Shown: positions 1 through 22,460 of the stretch, in pieces | How the letters are laid out: each line of letters begins with the position of its first letter | How positions within the stretch are numbered: the stretch's first letter is position 1 | Assembly: GCA_008921705.1 (NCBI GenBank) | Contig: VFFE01007633.1 | Span: forward strand, 430,135-494,134 | DNA length: 64,000 nt | DNA from: Burhinus oedicnemus | Lineage: Eukaryota > Chordata > Aves > Charadriiformes > Burhinidae | Reading direction: 5' to 3' | Program-made: the position numbers and the translations under genes | Notes under the pieces: generated by a model | Databases searched by the model: none | What the model was told of the DNA's origin: nothing | What the model saw: the letters and a program-made list of their open reading frames with translations, nothing else

Positions 1-8669
<8,669 letters not shown>

Positions 8670-9820
8670 TCATTGATACTCTCTGCTCTAATAAATTCTT
8701 TCCACAGCATTGGGTTTTTTAAGAGAACATTAATTAAAAGTTTATTTCAACATTAACCTGAAATTTTGTTTAAAACACAAAAATTTTCAGAGCTGCCCTA
8801 CAGAATACAAATGGTATGACTGAAACACAAAGATTATATACTGTGACTGTACTAATTACTATGGCATGTTGCTATCACATACTATGCCATTTTATTGCTT
8901 TCAACCAGTATGCTAATTCTAGTACATTAAACAGTCTTTTTTTTTTGTCTTTATTTTTTTTCTTTCTTATCCTTGTGAAGGAAATGGAGAGAGAAAGAGG
9001 GAACACACATTATGCATATTATCTATTTTCAATGATAGATGAGCAGAACTACTAAGGTTAGGTGGTACAGCTTTTTGGAAGAGCAGCTAAAGGCAAAGGA
9101 TGTTCCTTATGTTTAGACAACTCCATTGACTATGAAGAAGTTAAGACATCTGAAACTTAGTACTCAACCCAAAACTAAATCTTTGCATAGGTGTGATAGG
9201 ACAGTCTGTTCTTAAATATTTTTAAGCCAGGTGTTAGCAAACAGAAGATTAGTTTTACAAAGAGTATCCGTGATTAGTAATTTCTCAAATGTGTTCACCT
9301 AAATTTGGCAACCTAAAGTATTACTTTTTGCTTTTTGCCAAGTGCACATCATTTTCCTTTTTTTTCCCTTGTGTCCTTATATAAGGTGTTTGTTAGTCAG
9401 TACAACTAAAAATTAAATATAATCTCTGCTATCTAAGCTAAAACGCTCCAAATGAACAAGACAGTTGATTAGATTCATTAATTCTTGTGCTTTTAAGATT
9501 TTCTTTGCAAACAGAATGACCAGCAGAATTTGTCAGTTTATGGTATGACAACAGAATTTCATTCCCCTTATAAAATTAAAAACTTTCTTTGAAGTCAAAA
9601 ATCAATTTAAAATGTAAAATCTTAATCATGAAGTAATTAAAGTTACTACTGAATATAAATATGTAACTGATACATTTCCTTAAGATACGACGTGTAAAAG
9701 CCAGAACAGAATGGAAATTATTTTCACAATGTGTGAGAACATATCTTTAGAATTTATTAGCACAAAATTCTGTAAAAATCAGACAACGATAATACTTTTC
9801 TGAATGTGATATTGTGTGTG

Positions 9821-9840
9821 NNNNNNNNNNNNNNNNNNNN
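9821..9840. other. assembly gap (20 N)
   Basis: Twenty undetermined bases lie between a GTGTGTG run and a C18 homopolymer. Both flanks are low-complexity, and the gap most likely marks unresolved sequence at the edge of the LTR-like block that follows. The true missing length is unknown. Confidence 0.98.
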
Positions 9841-10430
9841 ACCCCCCCCCCCCCCCCCCTTTCCCCGCAGGTCTAACGGCACGGTTCATGGGCATGGTGG
9901 GTCCTTTGGCGGGAAGCTTGTGAGCTCCTGGTCATGTATGCAAACAACCCCCAGCCACATACCCCAGCTACCGGAGCCCTAGAGACCACCTCAGCCAATG
10001 AGCCTACCTTGGAGACCCCTCGACCAATGAAAGCTACATGACCACAACCAATAGATGACCACAGTTCAGATCCAATCAGGCTGTATAATGGGTCCCCGCT
10101 AGAGACCCCCTTTGAGTGGTTCTCCTTGGAGCAGTGGGTCTGTGATCAGAAGCCCTCCCTTTGGGTTGAGACGTTGCCCAAAGTAACTTCCCAGGGGATC
10201 GAGCGTCTTCACCTTTTAGGTGAGTGGTTTGTGCATTTGGAATCATTATTCTAAGCTTAGGGTTAGTACGCACCATGTAGTATTAGTTCCCAGCTGTCAT
10301 CCAGAAGCTGTAAAAAGTTATGTCTGCTGAAGTGTCTGTAGTATAAGATCCCTGTTAAATTTTACCGTTCTATCTTTTCTGTCACACCATTAAAACTGAT
10401 TTTTGGAACATCTTTTGTTGGTCATACACT
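9841..10430 (+). mobile_element. LTR-like block with four CCAAT boxes (avian ERV, probable)
   Basis: Next to the gap lies a GC-richer block unlike the surrounding intron. It has four CCAAT motifs at 9995, 10024, 10048 and 10072 in the same direction, then TATAAT at 10084, and an ATTAAA polyadenylation-like signal at 10389. This order (CCAAT repeats, TATA, polyA signal) is that of a retroviral LTR on the plus strand, antisense to CSMD1. No internal viral genes are visible on either side, although the gap hides the left edge. The right border is approximate. A simple enhancer/promoter or another repeat class cannot be excluded. Confidence 0.5.
9842..9859. repeat. C18 homopolymer beside the gap
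   Basis: Eighteen consecutive C directly after the gap. Such runs are prone to sequencing and assembly error, so its length should not be trusted. Confidence 0.9.
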
Positions 10431-13400
10431 TTCACAGCAGTGTGTCCTTCAGTTCACTCGTATGAAAAAATAACTGACTAAATGCTACAACTCCCACTGT
10501 CTTCTTATGAAATCTAACCCCTTTGGTGACAATAAGTGCAACTTGACAGAGTGTTTAGTACAGAAATTACATGATATTTTTCTTTACTCTGATATCTGAC
10601 ATTTCGAAGTCTGTTGTTCCAGATGGTTCATTGTGAAACAATATCTGCTATTATTCACTGAGACACTAGTCTTTCTACAGAAATACAGTTTTCTTTCAGA
10701 TAATGCTGTTTACATATTTTGATACAGACAGGGTTTTAACTTTATGCCCTAAACCTTTATGTATCTACTTTTCATCACTTAAATATAAAGGCCTTACAAA
10801 TCTTAAATACACACATAAGAATTTTGTGTTTCCCACTTCACCCACTTCTAGTCAGTTTTTTTGCAGCTCAAGGTTTAGTTGAAGTAAATATATTTTCCTA
10901 ATGAAACACACAGAAGTTTGAAATAGCTTTTATACTTTCACCTGAAATTGTGATTGCTGAGCCATTTTTTTTCTTTCCTGGAAATATGTTCCATAACCCT
11001 GTACATTTTTTCTATGTTCTGTGCCCTTATTACATTTCACATTTTTCAGGAATGAACAATGATAATGACAAGCTATCAAAGTATGATGTGCAGTCTTCAT
11101 AACAACTGATGCAAGAGATATTAAACTAAATATTTTCTAATTAGGACATACAGAATTATTTAATAGTTGCAAGCCACAGGATCTCCCTGAAGTAGTTCCT
11201 TTGTGTACTAGAATGTATAATTTAGGAAAACATCTAAACATACTTCAAAGATTTTCAGCAATTTCTGCCACAGAATGTACAACTTCTGGTGTTCTACAAA
11301 TATCATCAACTTCCAAATGATGTTATGGTGACTTGATGTGGCCACTAGGGACTTCATGTGTGGTCATTATGTGGAACTGTAACATTCCAAATAAGCATGA
11401 GGTTATCATTGTTAACTTCAATGGGTTTGGGTTTGTTGCAGTTTCCTAGTACCATTCTTTTGGTCAATCACTCTGTATTCCACAATACCATAAATGTATC
11501 CATGTCTGGAAAATTTCTTTAAGTATAGGTACTAAATAGCTGTGATCTGCATCCATACAGTCTGTTTGCTCCGACATTAAGTGAATGGTAACATCTTATT
11601 TCAGTAATTCAAACTACTGTATATAGACTATTGTTTACTAATTTGAGAATCCAATGTTCAGACAAAACTTAAGTGAACCAAGCTTTATTTCTTTTTCCTT
11701 ACCCTTCTCACTCTTGAATAGAAAATAAAATTTAAAAAGATCTGCTCCAAACTCACCATTATTAAATAAGTAAGCACCTAACAAAGACGTTGTGACTAAA
11801 TTGCTTATAGATAGCAATGTAGTTGCTGAATTCTGTGAATATAAATTTGAGGTTGACTTCCTGTCTTCAGGAAATTTGTATTTTGATTGAACTCAGCGTT
11901 CCTGTGTGTTGAGAGTTACAGGCCTGCAATCTTAGATCTGTATGAATAAAGTTACTTTTACAGATTTTTCTGAGTCACAGGAAGTTTTATAACAGTGACT
12001 GCACAGCAATATTAATAATGTGTTTGTAATATAGTTGTTTCTATCATTAGGTAAATAGCATACAGAATTTAAATAGACTATGATAAAAAGAAAATTTTCA
12101 AAGTAATTTTCTGTGCAACAGTTAGATACGGTATTACACTACGTATTTTATCTTTAGCAGATTCTAATAACCTCTTAAAAACTTTTTTTTCTGCTAGCTG
12201 CTTATACTTTGTATAATACTTTGTATATACTACTTTGCTTTGATGATACAGCTTATAATACAGAATATTCTAGCAAAATATCACAAAACACTATGCAAAA
12301 CCCACTCATAATTGACTTTATTTGGTATACTTGAGATTAAGAAGCAGTATCATCTCCCCAAAAGCAAAGAGAAAGTTGGAAACAGAGTCAAATATTATTG
12401 TTAATCCTCACCCTCATCATTCTAATAATTACATAATACTAGCCTGGTTTAATTAGATAACTAGTTTAGTTAGAACTGGTCCAAAAATCTAAAGAATCCT
12501 TGAGACAAAGCAAACAAATTCTGGTATCCGGGGACAAACTAGAGAACTTAAATATTCAGAGACTCTGAAATACATTAAACTAGATTGTATGTGAACAGTC
12601 AGTAATAAAGGGAAAACATGTTACATGTCAAGTCCAAGCAATAAAAAGAGGACAAGGATTGCTTAGTGCATGCTCTTCAAAGCTCAGCTTCTGCTATGCA
12701 GTACAAGAGAGGACACATCAATGTCAAGAATGATAACCCTCTCCCTGACCTTCTTCCACTTACTGCCTGCTAAATACTTTCTTGGCTCTGCTGTGGCATA
12801 AGACAAATATGCCTCACTTCCGTAATTATATACATGTCTACAATTACCTCAAATTCTGTCCAAACATCAGTGCCATTGCTGGCAGAAAGAAAATCCTTGC
12901 TGGCATATCTGACAACCTGAATGCCCATTAGTGTCCATTTCAGAAAGCTACAAGCTGAACAACAAAAGAATTTCTTGACAGCTTGACCAAAAGTCACCAG
13001 GCTTTCTTTTTTGAATTCCTCCCTCCCACCCCTTTGTGGCTAACTGAAACATATTGTTTTTTATTATATTACAAACATCAAGCTGGAGTGAATTGTTCTT
13101 TCCATTTTGATGATGGTGTATATCAAAACCCAACCTGTCCCTTCCAAAACTGCATGCTTCAGATACCAGCCTAGAAAATGCATTTATCTCAGTGAATTAT
13201 TGCAAGAGGGTTCAGATTCATGTCAGCAGCTAGTAAGTTGTATAGATATATTGACAGGATCAGGACCTGCTAAATTAAAAATAGCACATTTATGATTCAC
13301 ACCTGCTTTAATACAGGGGAAAAGAAAAGATTGCTGCACTGAAGAGTCACGTTAAAGATCAAATTGCATGAAAAGTCTTAATCTGGACCTACGAAAAACA

Positions 13401-16400
13401 ATATGCTACTTAGAAGAACACATTTTCTTCTCTGCTAGTCTGATTTTTATCTTTGAATTTATTAGAAATCTTTATGATAGAGAAGTACTACAAAAGATAG
13501 TCATTGTCCTCTAGTCCCCTTACCAGTGAATCCATTATTTCAGCTCCTGAGAACCTTTAGCACTTGAAAACATGCAATAGATTCAGAAAAAAAGACAGTA
13601 ATTAAAAGTAAGCTTATGTCCTCACACATATTACATTACCTTAGTATAGCGGTAAAACAAAAGCTTACAAAAAGAATGATGCTGAATTGTGCCATACATC
13701 TTAATTCAAGGTAATAAGGCTAGATGACACTATTAAAATATTGATTGCATAAAACAAGATTTTTACTGAAATATTTTAATTCTAATCACTACATTTGGAT
13801 ATATTCACACATATACTTACAGACATTTGTGGCCTAAACCTACATGTCTATATTCATCATATATTCAGTTCTTACTAAAACAGACAGACTTCAACTGAGA
13901 GGTTCAAGCAGCATGCTGTATGAGCAAACTTTATTTCCAGACTTTTTAAAAATTTTTTGTATATTAAAGAAAATATTGAAACTACTACTGAATTAATAAA
14001 TGAGATTTTAAGACCAGCTTGAAACATTAGTGCCCACAAATGCAATTGAATTAAACAGGCACATTTCTAAACCATACCATTTAGATAGTTGTTTCCTTTG
14101 TTCATTAAGATTAAAAGGAATTTGATCAAACAGCAGGAATATTTATTCTTCCTTCAATTCTACATATTAGAAATGCAACAAAGCACATTTTGATTGGACT
14201 TGCCGGTGGCTGTGAAAATAATTATGTTATTTATTCTACTGCAGTTTGGGGGACAAAAAACCATGCATATGAAGGATTAGTTTAAATGATTAATTCCTGT
14301 CTTTTCTACAGTTGTCTGTTGAATATTTTTACTGCTTTATTTCTTATCATAGGTTACCGCGACCAGTTTAACACCTACAACCCTTCTGAAATAACAAGAA
14401 ACAATGCCACATAGTGGCTTTCAACAATACTTACAATTATGTTATGACCAGAATGAAATTTTTCTAAGGCATTGACCAATTATTTCTTTTGATTTGAGTG
14501 AGTTTGTGTATCTGACTTAAAAACAAACAAAAAAACCCACAAAACCCCCCAAAACACCCAAAGAAACAAAGGCAAAAAACCTAAGTCATCAATTTGACCA
14601 TACTGTACAAATTGAGTATGATCACTCAACTTGGACAGCCAACTCATACCTACATTCTTGATACCTAATACAAAACCATCCTGAAATAAATGACAAAATA
14701 ATTATTATTCACCAGAAGACTTGCATGGTTTTGAAGGCTACAAGGGGAACATGTGCATTGCCTAGGTTAGACATGAACTTAGATTTGCAGGAGCAGATTC
14801 CCCTGAGCCTTCCAATGAAAATAAAGACATACATAGAAAGAACCCACAAACGGAGAGGGCAAGAGAAAGACACATTTCTAAAAGGAAGACAAAGTTCCAA
14901 GAAATAAAACAATATGTATTCAATTATTTAAATTATCTTGAAATATTTAGGATTAAAATAAGCTGTCATCAATGGCTGAAGCTTTTATAAAGTATTTATG
15001 AAGTTCTATAAAGTTACATTAAAACAGCAATATACAGTGTGGAATATAAGATATGTGATCAAATGATAGCAAACTAAGTATATTTTACTGAAATAAAGCT
15101 GTTTTCCCTAACATACTGATCTAAAATCAGGCATGCTTGTAACATTTACACTGGTGAAAATATGTTTTTAAGTAGAAACTCTCATTGATTTATTCTAAAA
15201 TACTGTGATGTACAATTTCTGTTCTAGAGAAATAATTTCTATTCTGCATAAATAATTTAATAGTGATTTAAGGACACTCTCCTCTGTTGTTCCTTGCTTC
15301 TTGGAATTCCTTCTGGGATGCAGCGAGTGTTCCTAAGCGATCCTCATTTCCTACTGTCATTATGAAGACTTTTTTCATGTAATGACATTAGAGGTCTGCA
15401 GGATTCTGGAATGGCTAGTTTAGAGCAGTTTTACCTACTACTCTAATGTGAAATGTATGCAGAAGATAAGATGAAACACTATTAGGTCCACTATTAGGTC
15501 TCTTCTACTCCTGTTGTAGCCTGTGGATGCAAGATCTGAAGTTATTTGGACTTGATGTGATCAACAGCTTCTTACTGCAAATTTGCATTTTTCTGGTTAA
15601 TATCTATAGTTGGAAAGCTAACTGACTTCACTGTAATTCATAAAGGTCTTCTAACTAGTGAAGAAATTATATTAAAGTGCAAGGCCATCCCTTCACTCTT
15701 CCAGGACTAACACTCTCTCACCTACTGGAAATTTGCATAGGAAGGGTTTTAGCTCTAATAATTTATGATTCTTGTTAATCAAGGAACAATTAATACACAG
15801 CAACTTTAACTGCACTTTCTGTTCATGTAATATTTTCTATTCATCCTCAAAAGATTTAAAATGAAGCTCATTTACTTAAATAATTTTCTTGAAATGTTTT
15901 AGGATTAAGCACTAAGCCTGGTTCCCAAATTAAAAGGAAGCAAAAAAAAAACCAAACCAAAACCAAAAACTTTGTGCCTTGTGAAAAGCATTACAGCTTT
16001 CTCAGTTTCAAAGACAGATAGCTTTTTATCTTTCCAAAATACTTGTATCTAAAACCCTATGTAAGGATCCAGTGTCCTCTGATGCATGCATATAATTTCA
16101 ATTAATGTTAACTGGGAATTATGTACATGTAGCAGGAGAAAAGAACTCTAAGACTGTATACTATGAGGGATGTAGATAGCTATGAAGTTTGGTATTTTGG
16201 TTTATTGTTCCAGAAAATAAAATAAGTCATGATCTCTGTGGATTTCCCTGAAATACAATGAAAATTCAGAACAACTGTGAATTTTTATTGTTAGTTATGA
16301 CTGACAGCAATTGATTGCTCAGGAAACAACTTGATAGATAAAGCCATTCCCCTTCCATGAAAGAGCAGGAACTATATAGAAGTGGATTTGGATTCGTAAA

Positions 16401-19400
16401 AGCACTACTCAAATACTAAAATAAGCATAGCTATAAATTAAATACTTCCAATAAAAACTTTATTAAATTTTAATCAGGGTCACAGAAGACCCACCAAATT
16501 TCTATCGCAAAATACTTTAAAGAAAAACAAAATTATCTAGTTGAAAATGAAAAAAAAAGTGTGCCCACCAATTTTAGTTCTCTGAGGACTAGCTAAAATT
16601 TATTTTTGGGAGTCTTTCTTCTCTGAACTTTCTGTCTATCCACAGGTACAACACCATTAAATAACTAATTCTCTGCATCTACATTGTTGAAGTGCTATGC
16701 TGGAGATTTTTAAAATAGATAAATACATATTAATTCTGGTTTGCTTGCAGGATTATATTTTTGTCATTTATTATTATTTCTTTTTCTTTTATTTTACAAA
16801 CCAGCTCATATAAACTGGCATAATTCTGTTGTTTTCTTAAATTAATCTATACTGATACTAGCTCTTACTCATTGACAATATTTCCCAGCAATTTTGTGCT
16901 CTCTCTTCCTCTCTCTAATCTAGTGTGTTTCCTCAGCTTACTTTCTGATTAGGAAAGTAAAGGGAAGTTATGTAAAACTTTCTGGAAATCTGTCATTCAT
17001 CTTTAAAATGCTATTTTTTTTTCCTAAGTCACTGAATTTCCTTTTGTTGTGACCAAATAAAATAAAAGAGCTACAATAAAGAGCAGAATCAATTAATAGG
17101 AAAGAAGGCCTTTCCTACTACAGGGTCCAGAATCCATTGTTTTTCCTCTGTCTTCAATGAAGACAGACTGAAAGAAGACAACAGAATGGATTCCTGCAAA
17201 GCAGCTACTGACAACTTAGAAAAGGAGAGGTCTTTGTTACCTGCAATATGAGCCCATGTTGCTGCTACTCAGAGGAATATCCTTATCACGGAGGTATAAA
17301 GAGAATTTCAGCAAAGGAGACAAACTTCTAAGCTCTCTTCCATAATTGCATTCTACAAACTTTTAAAACATGTATTTGAACAAGAACTGAAAACCATGTA
17401 CCCACTGAAGTATCATGACCAATTGCCTACATCCTACATACATCCAAGTCCAGCTCTGTCCTCTAAATGAACACATTAAACATAGGTCTCTGGCCTCACA
17501 ACAGTGACATATTCTTTATACATCTGATCTTAGTGCTCTACTACTTTTTACAAAATGTTTGAATATAAGCTGAACTTGAATGATTAACCATTTTTCCTGG
17601 TAATTAGAATGCTGATACACATACTGCTACAGCTGCTTAGTTAGTCTTATTAAGTAGAACAGCCTCAAAAGTAGACATGGAGGACCACCACTAGGACTGT
17701 TCAGACGTTCAAATTTCTGCAAGAAAATGAAAGAATTGAACTGAGGCCTCTTATACTATAACTGAATGTTACAGCTGCAAAGTATTTTATTTAGAAAGAC
17801 TATGAATCTAGCTCTCCTTTTCCTTTGCTTTTGTCAAAAGTACCTGATGTTGTAACACAGCATTTCATATTGAATGTTTTTTCCCAGACATCAAACATTT
17901 TTGTGTTTGCCTTAGTAAGACAACCCCTCAATAAAAGGACATTTTTATTCCGAATTTTAGATTGACTTCTGAACCAAAGGTATTTATTTTTCTGATGCTG
18001 CTTCAAACCGTAGGTGACCGAAAGATCACAGGCATCAGAATTCATAATCAAACACTAGCAATATCTGCATCTTGTTACATGGAAAAGTATTTCCTTCTCT
18101 GCTTCTTTCTTGATCTGAAAAGGCAACTACTCAATATAAAACAGTAAATTCTTGCTGTGGGGATTTGCTTAGTTTCTGTATTCAGAGACACACACAGATG
18201 TACTGTACTCCTGCTAGCCCTGCAGAGACCATATAGACACGTAAGAAAAAAATTATTCTTTCCTGCCAGACTATCAACAGAATCGTTAACTAAGTTCTGA
18301 ATGCTGAATGTTGCTACCTTGACCTGTACTGAGTTGCATTTCTGAAAAACCCTGGCATTGAAATATTGGAACCACTGAAGTCAATAGATGCTTTAACAGA
18401 ACACAGTTGTGGGACTGGCAATTAGGAGACAAACAAAAGCATAAATCCAGGTGACCTTGCATGCTCCCAAACACTTTTTACTTGTTAACAGAACACATTT
18501 TTTTCCAGAGTCACAGGGATAATAAAACTGATACAGTAAAAGATAAAAAGTGAACTTTAAAATGCTCATTGTACAGCAACTTTCTAGAACAAATTTGTAC
18601 TTCTTTCCACTTCATTTGGAATTATACTTTCACTGCAGGTTAAGGGGAAAGGCTTGGGGGGGGAAAAAGGCTGACCAACTGGGGAGAAGGGCTGCCCAGA
18701 TGAAAGAAGACAACTTTGTCAAAATAGTAGATTCTAAAAAAATCCTGCAGAACTAATAGTCATATTCTTATTCTACATCACCATTAGAATGACTGTATTC
18801 AAAAAACCAACAACATTCTTGCATATAAATGCTTGAAACAAACAGGAAACTAAATTAAAACATGAGTATCTTGTGGATTATGTTCAGTTTAAAATATTTG
18901 TTATGAGCTGAAAATCTAATCTTTCAAAATTCTGTACATATTTATATTTTATATATAAAATAGAAAAAATGAACTCCATTTTAAAAAAAAATCTTGAATA
19001 CCCTTTGTAAGAAAACAGAGTGTGTTCATATTCTAAAATTAGAGGATTTACTTTGTGACCTTCATCAAAACATTCATCAGACTGCTAAGTCGTCATCACA
19101 TTACTTTTTTAAAGACTAGACTATTCTTAGCAATAACTATTTCCACTTAAAAGCAATACTATGCAAGCACATGTGCTGAAATTACTATTATGCTATATTA
19201 TTTAAAGTTTTTGAGAGAGGTAATAATAGAAACATGCATGTTTGAATTAAATGTGATTATGTGAGATAATCCATTGATGTTTATAACACCAAACCTCTGT
19301 ATTTTAGAACCAAGCTGCTCACAAAGCATATGAAAAGTTGATATACAGCAGAATTTGCCATTAAACTTCTTAGGTTATTCTGCTCATACCACCAGCGATT

Positions 19401-19801
19401 TACAAAGATAACTGTAGTGGTTTTTTGTAGCTCTGGCATTAGAATGGGTTTTTTTGCAGTTCCAGCAATTTGTTGAGGGAAAAGAAGTTGAAGTAAAAGA
19501 AAGAATAGCAAGGAATAATATATGCACAGATTAATAGGAAATAAACAAGTGTTATCTGTTCTGTTTTTATCTGTTTCCAAATAGTGAAACTAACTCTTAC
19601 TTTTTTTTTGTTACCTAAGTTTCAGAAAAAGAACCCACACCATAATTAAACCACACATTTAAAAAATATTGTTCTGAATTGCCAGGTGGATTTGTTATAT
19701 GCTGTTAATTTGTCAAAGCTAGTTTTCAGCAATTTCAAATTACCCTTCATTTAAAATTTCAGTTTAATAGATATCACTTTTATCAGGTTCATGTGGAGTC
19801 A

Positions 19802-20206
<405 letters not shown>

Positions 20207-21462
20207 TCATGATACTAAGAGGTAATGTAAGTACAATCAAACAAGAACCCATCATGTTCAGATGCAACTTTATTGACTTGGATAGAAAAAAGAAGTGTAA
20301 ACAGAAAAAGATCACATAAGTAAAGGATACGATTATGAGAACAAGCTCAACTGCCATTTGACTTCTTTCCACATGTATAAAAAAACCTGCAGTACAGAAC
20401 AGAGCAGTCCATATTTTTTCTCTGTGTCCACTCCACACTTTCTTCCCACGGTAATATTTCAAGCACTTATCCTAATTCTGAGGGTATGAGCAGATATGAA
20501 GAAGCAGGTGCAACACACACACAAAAAAACCCCCACAACATAAAAGACGTACTAACTTTATCTAATTCAAATAACTATAATAAAGTTGTGTGCCACTGAC
20601 TTCAGTGTGCACTACACAACAAGCTTATCACTAACCCTGGACACATTCTTTGCCAGTAGCATTGTGAAGTCTGACACATTTTCTTTGTTACCACATGACT
20701 ACTATGTAACTTGTATTCTATAGTCTAAAGCTGGAGTATCTACTGAGGCTAAAAATTACATCATTTTCTATGATTACCCTCAAAGACAGTATCAAGTAGC
20801 TAATGAACTTCAACAGTGGTTGCATAAGAAATATTTTCATTTCCTGTGAGGCATTTGGTGTTTCTATAGTAACTGCGAGCAGCCTAGGTATGAGCTTGAA
20901 ACTCAGGTTTAAAAAGAAATGCTGGAAAGAATTACCTTCATATGTCTACAGTGTAAACTAGGAAATGGTAAATACTTTTAAATCTAAAACTGTATTAAGC
21001 AAAATCTTGATATACATGGTGAGGAGCTAAAAGATGACAAGTTGCCTTTTAAGGAAGGTTTACTGTTTGACGTGGAAGCTCTAAGTGTGGAAATTCACAG
21101 ACAGTACAGAGCATTCACGTCACAGAATACTTACTGTGGAATAGAGAAAACAGTGAAATATCTTCCTGCAGGGAGGACTTTTCACAGTATCCATATGGAA
21201 TTTGAAATACATTCAAGTATGTTTAAGGTGTCTGTTCTCTAAGAATGAGGATGCTGACTCAGAATGATTATAGTCTGTATTGAAGTAAATTGCTCTTCTG
21301 GCAATTCTATTCCTTTGTAAGATCTGCTAACATTTAACACCATTCTTTTACTTCCTTAGAGGGTGATGCTCGATAAGATGAGAAATTATATCCTATTGTA
21401 CTGTGAGAAATAAATGAGGCTAGTTTTTAATTCTTATAATTGCCACATTCAATTGCATAATT

Positions 21463-21700
21463 CAGGCTGGCAGACTGTCACAAGTGGGGTCCCTCAGGAA
21501 TTGATACTGGTCCCCACACTGTTACAGTATCTTCATAAATGATCTGGATGATGGGATCAAAAGTCCCCTCACCAAGTTCACTGATGACTTTGAACAATCT
21601 GGTCTAGTGAGAGGTGTCCTTGCCCATGGCAGGGGTATTGGAACTAGAGGATCTTTAAGGTCCCTTCCAACGTAAACCATTCTATGATTCTGTGATTCTA
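21463..21700 (+). mobile_element. CR1 LINE fragment with internal deletion
   Basis: The left part (to about 21585) is CR1 reverse transcriptase sequence: SGVPQG-like motif B, NDLDDG, and KFTDD in place of the KFADD catalytic box, with frameshifts and stops. The right part (from about 21590) is the typical CR1 3' end with GGTCCCTTCCAAC and the terminal octamers ATTCTATG and ATTCTGTG at 21679-21694. The several hundred bases normally between them are absent. Either the copy is internally deleted or a short 3' copy inserted into a longer one; see also the element that begins at 21701. Confidence 0.82.
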
Positions 21701-22460
21701 AGTGCAAAGTCCTGCACCTGGGTCAGAATAATCAAAGAGCCCGGTACAGGCTACAAACTGTGTGGATGTGGAGCAGCCTTGCTGAAATGGACCTGGGGGT
21801 CCTAGTGGACAACAAGCTGAACATGAGTCAGCAGCGCAGTGCTACAGCAATGAAGGCAAATAGGTTCCTGGGCCGCATCCAGGGGGGCATTACTAGCAGA
21901 GATAGAGACGTGATCATCTCACTCTACTCAGCGCTTGTCAGGTTGCACCTGAAGTACTGTGTCCAAGCTCTGGTCCCCACAATTCAAGAAAAACACAGAC
22001 AGACTGGAGAGGGTCCAAAGGAGGGCCATGGAAATGATCAAAGTGTTGGAGAACCTGCCCTATCTGGAACAGATGAAGGAGTTAGGTCTCTTCTCCCTGG
22101 AGGACAGAAGGCTCAGAGGGGGACCTTATCACAGTATTCCAGTACTTAAAGAACAGCTACAAAGAAGATGGAGGGTCTCTCTTCACAGGGAGCCACATGG
22201 AGAAGACAAGGGACACGTCCAAGTTGCACTGGGATAGGTTTCATCTCAACATTAGAAAGATATTTTTTACAGTGAGAAGAATCAATCACTGGAACAACCT
22301 CCCCAGGGACGTGGTAGAGTCCCCATCACTGGAGGTTTTCAAGATGCAATTGGACAGAGTACTGGACAATTTCATCTAGACTCCCTTTCCCACAAAAGCT
22401 TGGACTAGATGATCTTTTGAGGTCCTTTCCAACCTGGGCTGTTCTATGATTCTATGATCT
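21701..22460 (+). mobile_element. CR1 LINE, 5'-truncated copy with intact 3' tail
   Basis: About 760 bp of the C-terminal part of CR1 ORF2 and the 3' end. Translated pieces include CKVLHLG-like, DLGVLVD, YSALVR and SLEVFKMQLD motifs typical of CR1, in more than one frame because of indels. The end reads GGTCCTTTCCAAC followed by TTCTATGATTCTATGAT. It starts directly after the tail of the preceding CR1 piece. Non-functional; about 129-codon and 92-codon frames are remnants of ORF2. Confidence 0.9.

Noticed and set aside
14519..14575. A/C-rich stretches here and at 15942, 19808 and 46821
   Set aside because: Simple-sequence runs common in bird introns; no shared flanks that would make them one element family.
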